A stretch of DNA of 64,000 nucleotides from an uncultured Aureispira sp. (lineage in GTDB: Bacteria > Bacteroidota > Bacteroidia > Chitinophagales > Saprospiraceae), in assembly GCA_905480075.1 (NCBI GenBank), contig CAJQOX010000069.1, forward strand, positions 1 to 64,000, given 5' to 3'. A model generated the notes under the pieces. The model saw nothing but the letters and a program-made list of their open reading frames with translations, was not told the DNA's origin and searched no databases. The position numbers and the translations under genes were made by a program. Below are positions 60,993 to 64,000 of this stretch, in pieces (the first letter of the stretch is position 1; each line of letters begins with the position of its first letter).

Positions 60993-63266
60993 ATGATTTT
61001 TTTCAGATACTCACTCTTTTTGGTTTTGTTTTTAGTTAGTGCTTGTACTGATTCGAAAGATGATTCGACAATGCCGCTTATTAATGAGAATTATGCCTTG
61101 ATTCCTCAGCCTCAGTATTGTGATAAAAAAACAGACCTTTTTGTAATTAATAAAGATACCCGTTTCCTTTTCTCCGGCAAACTGGCAAAAGAAGCTGCTT
61201 ATTTCTTGAAACTGATTCACCTTAGCTCTGATTTTCAACTGATCACTGTTAACGAATTGCCTGAGAAACCGGAGAATATTATTATTCTGGAACTGGAACA
61301 ATCTGACAAGAATGATAAATCGGAACAATACCAACTTAGTGTTGATTCTGAACAGATTCGTATTAAATCTTCTTCTTCTACCGGGATATTCAGAGGCATT
61401 CAAACACTGCGTCAAATGTTGCCTCCTGAGTTTCATGCCAAAGGAAAAAGAAAGTCATGGGGCGTCAGAGGAGTGCTAATAAAGGATTTTCCTGCTTTTA
61501 AATGGCGTGGCTTGTTGTTCGATTGCTGCAGACATTTCTTCAGCAAAAAAGTTGTATTGAAATATATCGACCTGCTCGCCTTTTATAAAATGAATACCCT
61601 GCATTGGCACCTTACTGAAGATCAGGGGTGGAGGATCGCTATCGATAAATATCCCGAACTTACCCGAACCGGTGCCTGGAGAAAAGATAAGGAGAATTCA
61701 AAATACGGGGGCTATTACTCTAAAAAGGATATAAAGGAAATTATTGCATATGCTGCCGAAAGACATATCAATGTGGTCCCCGAAATAGAATTGCCGGGAC
61801 ACTCTCAGGCTGCTATTGCAGCGTATCCTCACCTTTCATGTACCGGACGTCAACTTGAAGTGGGAAATAAATGGGGGGTATTTAAAGATGTTTATTGTGC
61901 TGGAAATGACAGTACTTTTGTTTTTCTCGAAGATGTACTCAATGAAGTTATTGAACTTTTTCCTTCTCAATATATTCATATTGGTGGCGATGAATGTCCG
62001 AAATACAGATGGGAACATTGTAATAAATGCCAAAACAGGATTAAATCTGAAAATTTAAAGGATGAACATGAACTACAAAGCTATTTTATTAAAAGAATTG
62101 CCAGGTTCCTTGAGTCCAGAAATAAAACCCTCATCGGTTGGGATGAAATACTCGAAGGTGGCCTGGCCGAAAATGCTGTAGTTCAGTCATGGAGAGGTAT
62201 GAATGGCGCCCTTGAAGCTGCTGATAACAGTCAGTTTGCTATTGCTTCTCCTACCTCTCACGCTTATTTTGATTACAACCTGCAGGCTATTGATTTAGCC
62301 AAGGTATATCAGTTCAATCCCATACCCTCAGGACTCGATCCTGCTAAACACCGGTTTATACTCGGTGGTGAATGTAATATGTGGACAGAACATGTTCCTG
62401 ATGAAGACGGGTTGGATAACAAGGTCTTTCCTCGTCTACTTGCTATGTCTGAAGTGCTTTGGTCTGATTCTGTTAAAAGAAACTATGAGGATTTTTATCA
62501 AAGGGTACAAATGCATTACCCGATACTTGACTTTATGAATGTAAAGTATGGCGCTGAAACAGTGCCCGTCAGACTTTCTGCTTTCACAAGCACAAAAAGT
62601 ATTAATATTAAATTGTTGAAAGGTGCGGAGAATCTTGACCTCTATTATACCCTCAATGATAGCTTGCCATCTCCTTCTTCTTCACTGTATGAAGGTGCTA
62701 TACCTTTAAAAAAGTCCGCAACTCTTAAGGTCCTTGCCTTTAAAAATAATAAAAAATACGGAAGCCTTTTTGAAAGGAAATTCAGCAAACATCTTGCTAA
62801 TGGCCTGCAACCCGAATTAAGTTATTCTTATAGTCAGAATTATACCGGTGGGGGTGATCTTGCTGTGACAAACGGTGCAAGGGGAAGTCTCAATTTCAGG
62901 GACGGCAACTGGCAGGCTGTGCAGAAAGTGCCTATGCAGATTACTATTGATTTGAAAAGCAATAAGACAATTTCCAAATTGTCTGCTGCGTTCTACCAAA
63001 AACAGGATTCCTGGATCTTTCTGCCGCCCAAAGTGGACTTCTATTATTCTGTGGATGGCAAAAAATATACGCTTATTAATTCTGTAGTTAATACTATTTC
63101 CCCTGAGAAAGGGGGCGAGTTTATTAAGGAATTTAGTACAAATAGTAATATTGTTGAAGCTGAATTTGTAAGAATAATAGCACATAATATAACTTATTGC
63201 CCTAACTGGCACCCTGCTGCAGGATCGGAGGCATGGTTGTTTATTGATGAATTTGTTGTTGAATAA
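60993..63266 (+). CDS. GH20 beta-N-acetylhexosaminidase lipoprotein
   Basis: The product is 757 residues with lipobox ending in C18 (LFLVSAC). The N-terminal GH20b domain (YALIPQPQYC ... GIFRGIQTLRQMLP) is followed by the GH20 barrel: RGLLFDCCRHFF, NTLHWHLTEDQGWRI, VVPEIELPGHSQAAIAAYP, the catalytic pair in HIGGDECPKYRW, and WDEILEGGL with VQSWRG. A chitobiase-type linker (DLYYTLNDSLPSPSS) and an F5/8-type discoidin C-terminal domain follow. It removes terminal GlcNAc/GalNAc from chitin oligomers or glycans at the cell surface. The next gene starts 13 bp away, so co-transcription with cutC is likely. Confidence 0.93.
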   Translation: MIFFRYSLFLVLFLVSACTDSKDDSTMPLINENYALIPQPQYCDKKTDLFVINKDTRFLFSGKLAKEAAYFLKLIHLSSDFQLITVNELPEKPENIIILELEQSDKNDKSEQYQLSVDSEQIRIKSSSSTGIFRGIQTLRQMLPPEFHAKGKRKSWGVRGVLIKDFPAFKWRGLLFDCCRHFFSKKVVLKYIDLLAFYKMNTLHWHLTEDQGWRIAIDKYPELTRTGAWRKDKENSKYGGYYSKKDIKEIIAYAAERHINVVPEIELPGHSQAAIAAYPHLSCTGRQLEVGNKWGVFKDVYCAGNDSTFVFLEDVLNEVIELFPSQYIHIGGDECPKYRWEHCNKCQNRIKSENLKDEHELQSYFIKRIARFLESRNKTLIGWDEILEGGLAENAVVQSWRGMNGALEAADNSQFAIASPTSHAYFDYNLQAIDLAKVYQFNPIPSGLDPAKHRFILGGECNMWTEHVPDEDGLDNKVFPRLLAMSEVLWSDSVKRNYEDFYQRVQMHYPILDFMNVKYGAETVPVRLSAFTSTKSINIKLLKGAENLDLYYTLNDSLPSPSSSLYEGAIPLKKSATLKVLAFKNNKKYGSLFERKFSKHLANGLQPELSYSYSQNYTGGGDLAVTNGARGSLNFRDGNWQAVQKVPMQITIDLKSNKTISKLSAAFYQKQDSWIFLPPKVDFYYSVDGKKYTLINSVVNTISPEKGGEFIKEFSTNSNIVEAEFVRIIAHNITYCPNWHPAAGSEAWLFIDEFVVE

Positions 63267-63278
63267 AAAATCTATGAT

Positions 63279-64000
63279 GTGATTATTGAAATATGTCTCG
63301 ACTCTCCTGAACATGCGATTCAGGCTCAAAAATATGGCGCTGATCGTATAGAACTTTGTGCCAACCTGCCTGAAGGGGGAATTACACCCTCCGCAGGTTG
63401 TATTGCTACTACAAGAGAGGCTGTGTCTATTGATCTTTTTGTTCTTGTCAGGCCCCGAAGTGGCCATTTTTATTTCAATGATAAAGAGGTCGAACAAATG
63501 AGGTACAATATTGACCTTTGTAAAAAAATGGGTGTGGATGGTGTTGTTATTGGTTTGTTAAACAGGGACGGATCAGTTGATGTTGAAAATACTGAATTGC
63601 TTATTAAGGAGGCAGGCCCTATGTCTGTTACTTTTCACAGGGCTTTCGATCGGTGCAGCAACCCTCTCCTCGCTCTATCTGTTCTTAAGAATCTTGGTGT
63701 AGACAGAATCCTGACTTCCGGACAATGCAAAAAAGCAGAGGAAGGTAAAGTGCTCATCAGATCACTGATTGAAAAAGCCGGGGATAATCTCGTTATTATG
63801 CCCGGTAGTGGCATAAATGAACTTAATATCAGGTCAATGGCAGAATATACCTCCGCTTCTGAATTTCATTTCTCTGCGAATAAAAAAAGCAAGGTTGATA
63901 TTAGTTTTATACACAAAAATTTTGAAATTAATGAATATAATGATTTTGTTTTTGATAAACATAAACTCCTGAATTGTATCGCTGCTGTCCATGGTTTGTG
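63279..64000 (+). CDS. cutC: CutC family protein, 3' truncated by window end
   Basis: The frame starts at GTG 63279 (IIEICLDSPEHAIQAQKYGADRIELCANL follows) and is open to the window edge, ~240 codons, so nearly all of the usual ~245 residues are visible. Family motifs: ELCANLPEGGITPSAG, VLVRPRSGHFYF, GVDGVVIGLL, TFHRAFDRCSNPLLAL, RILTSGQCKKAEEG, IMPGSGINELNI and FHFSA. The TIM-barrel protein was named for copper tolerance in E. coli, but its true role is debated. No ATG is available in frame close to the start, so a GTG start is called. Confidence 0.9.
   Translation, partial: MIIEICLDSPEHAIQAQKYGADRIELCANLPEGGITPSAGCIATTREAVSIDLFVLVRPRSGHFYFNDKEVEQMRYNIDLCKKMGVDGVVIGLLNRDGSVDVENTELLIKEAGPMSVTFHRAFDRCSNPLLALSVLKNLGVDRILTSGQCKKAEEGKVLIRSLIEKAGDNLVIMPGSGINELNIRSMAEYTSASEFHFSANKKSKVDISFIHKNFEINEYNDFVFDKHKLLNCIAAVHGL

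Noticed and set aside
62817-63497. 226-codon minus-strand frame across the GH20 end and cutC start
   Set aside because: Both overlapped plus-strand genes have clear family motifs; the antisense frame has none.
1-64000. CRISPR arrays, tRNA or rRNA genes, insertion sequences, phage genes, restriction or abortive-infection systems
   Set aside because: Looked for on both strands; no regularly spaced repeats, T-loop-like GTTCGA tRNA patterns, transposase motifs or defence-gene signatures were recognised. radC alone is not evidence of a mobile element.

Overview
The window is AT-rich DNA from a gliding-type member of the Bacteroidota. Evidence: a SprB-repeat adhesin with a gliding-associated C-terminal domain, PorU, a PorP/SprF-family protein, GldJ, GldB, SprE, several type IX secretion system (T9SS) cargo proteins with type A sorting tails, the short ribosomal protein THX, no obvious Shine-Dalgarno sequences, and several TTTG-N19..22-TAnnTTTG promoter-like pairs. 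The glyoxylate shunt, paired desaturases and an M23/PBP1A/SprE cell-envelope set point to an environmental aerobe of the Saprospiria, Chitinophagia or Cytophagia type rather than a gut Bacteroidales. The genus cannot be named from this sequence alone. No tRNA, rRNA, CRISPR array, phage or insertion sequence was recognised; the window reads as a chromosomal backbone.

Layout. 1-8.8 kb is a motility and secretion block: the 3' end of a SprB-like adhesin, a small MORN-like protein, porU (minus strand, interrupted near its end by an in-frame TAA), a PorP/SprF-family gene and gldJ. 9.1-19.7 kb is mostly housekeeping: a DUF4240 protein, topoisomerase IV subunit B, a GT-C membrane glycosyltransferase, a KdsD-like sugar-phosphate isomerase, ribosomal protein THX (36 codons), a CxxCH-motif T9SS cargo and uvrB. 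19.7-28.9 kb is lineage-specific: a Cys/Lys/Thr repeat protein, gldB, an outer-membrane beta-barrel, a leucine-rich-repeat (LRR) protein with a BRCT-like tail, an MFS transporter, an LRR protein with a 250-residue Ala/Glu/Lys coiled coil, and a tandem pair of tiny lipoproteins. An 876 bp stretch without genes follows. 29.8-39.2 kb is cell envelope: PBP1A, SprE with a 25-residue Lys/Arg run, an M23 peptidase, a MazG-like protein, a polytopic membrane protein and Pcm. 39.3-49.2 kb carries a phosphohexomutase, recN, a DUF1963-like protein, two tandem fatty-acid desaturases, a sulfotransferase coupled to a class IV aminotransferase, and a BtpA-like protein divergent from psuG. 49.4-57.6 kb holds two duplicated T9SS cargo genes, a hybrid histidine kinase, a YiaA-like protein, a CotH-family protein and radC. 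57.9-64.0 kb carries aceB-aceA (glyoxylate shunt), a GH20 hexosaminidase and a cutC that runs off the window edge.

How the parts fit. Five genes (porU, PorP/SprF-like, gldJ, gldB, sprE) build or serve the T9SS and gliding machinery, and at least four encoded proteins (the adhesin, the 15.8 kb cargo and the 49.4/50.6 kb pair) are likely clients. The strongest oddities are the nonsense codon in porU, the Lys/Arg microsatellite in sprE, the low-complexity repeat and coiled-coil proteins, and the translationally coupled sulfotransferase/aminotransferase pair beside two desaturases.
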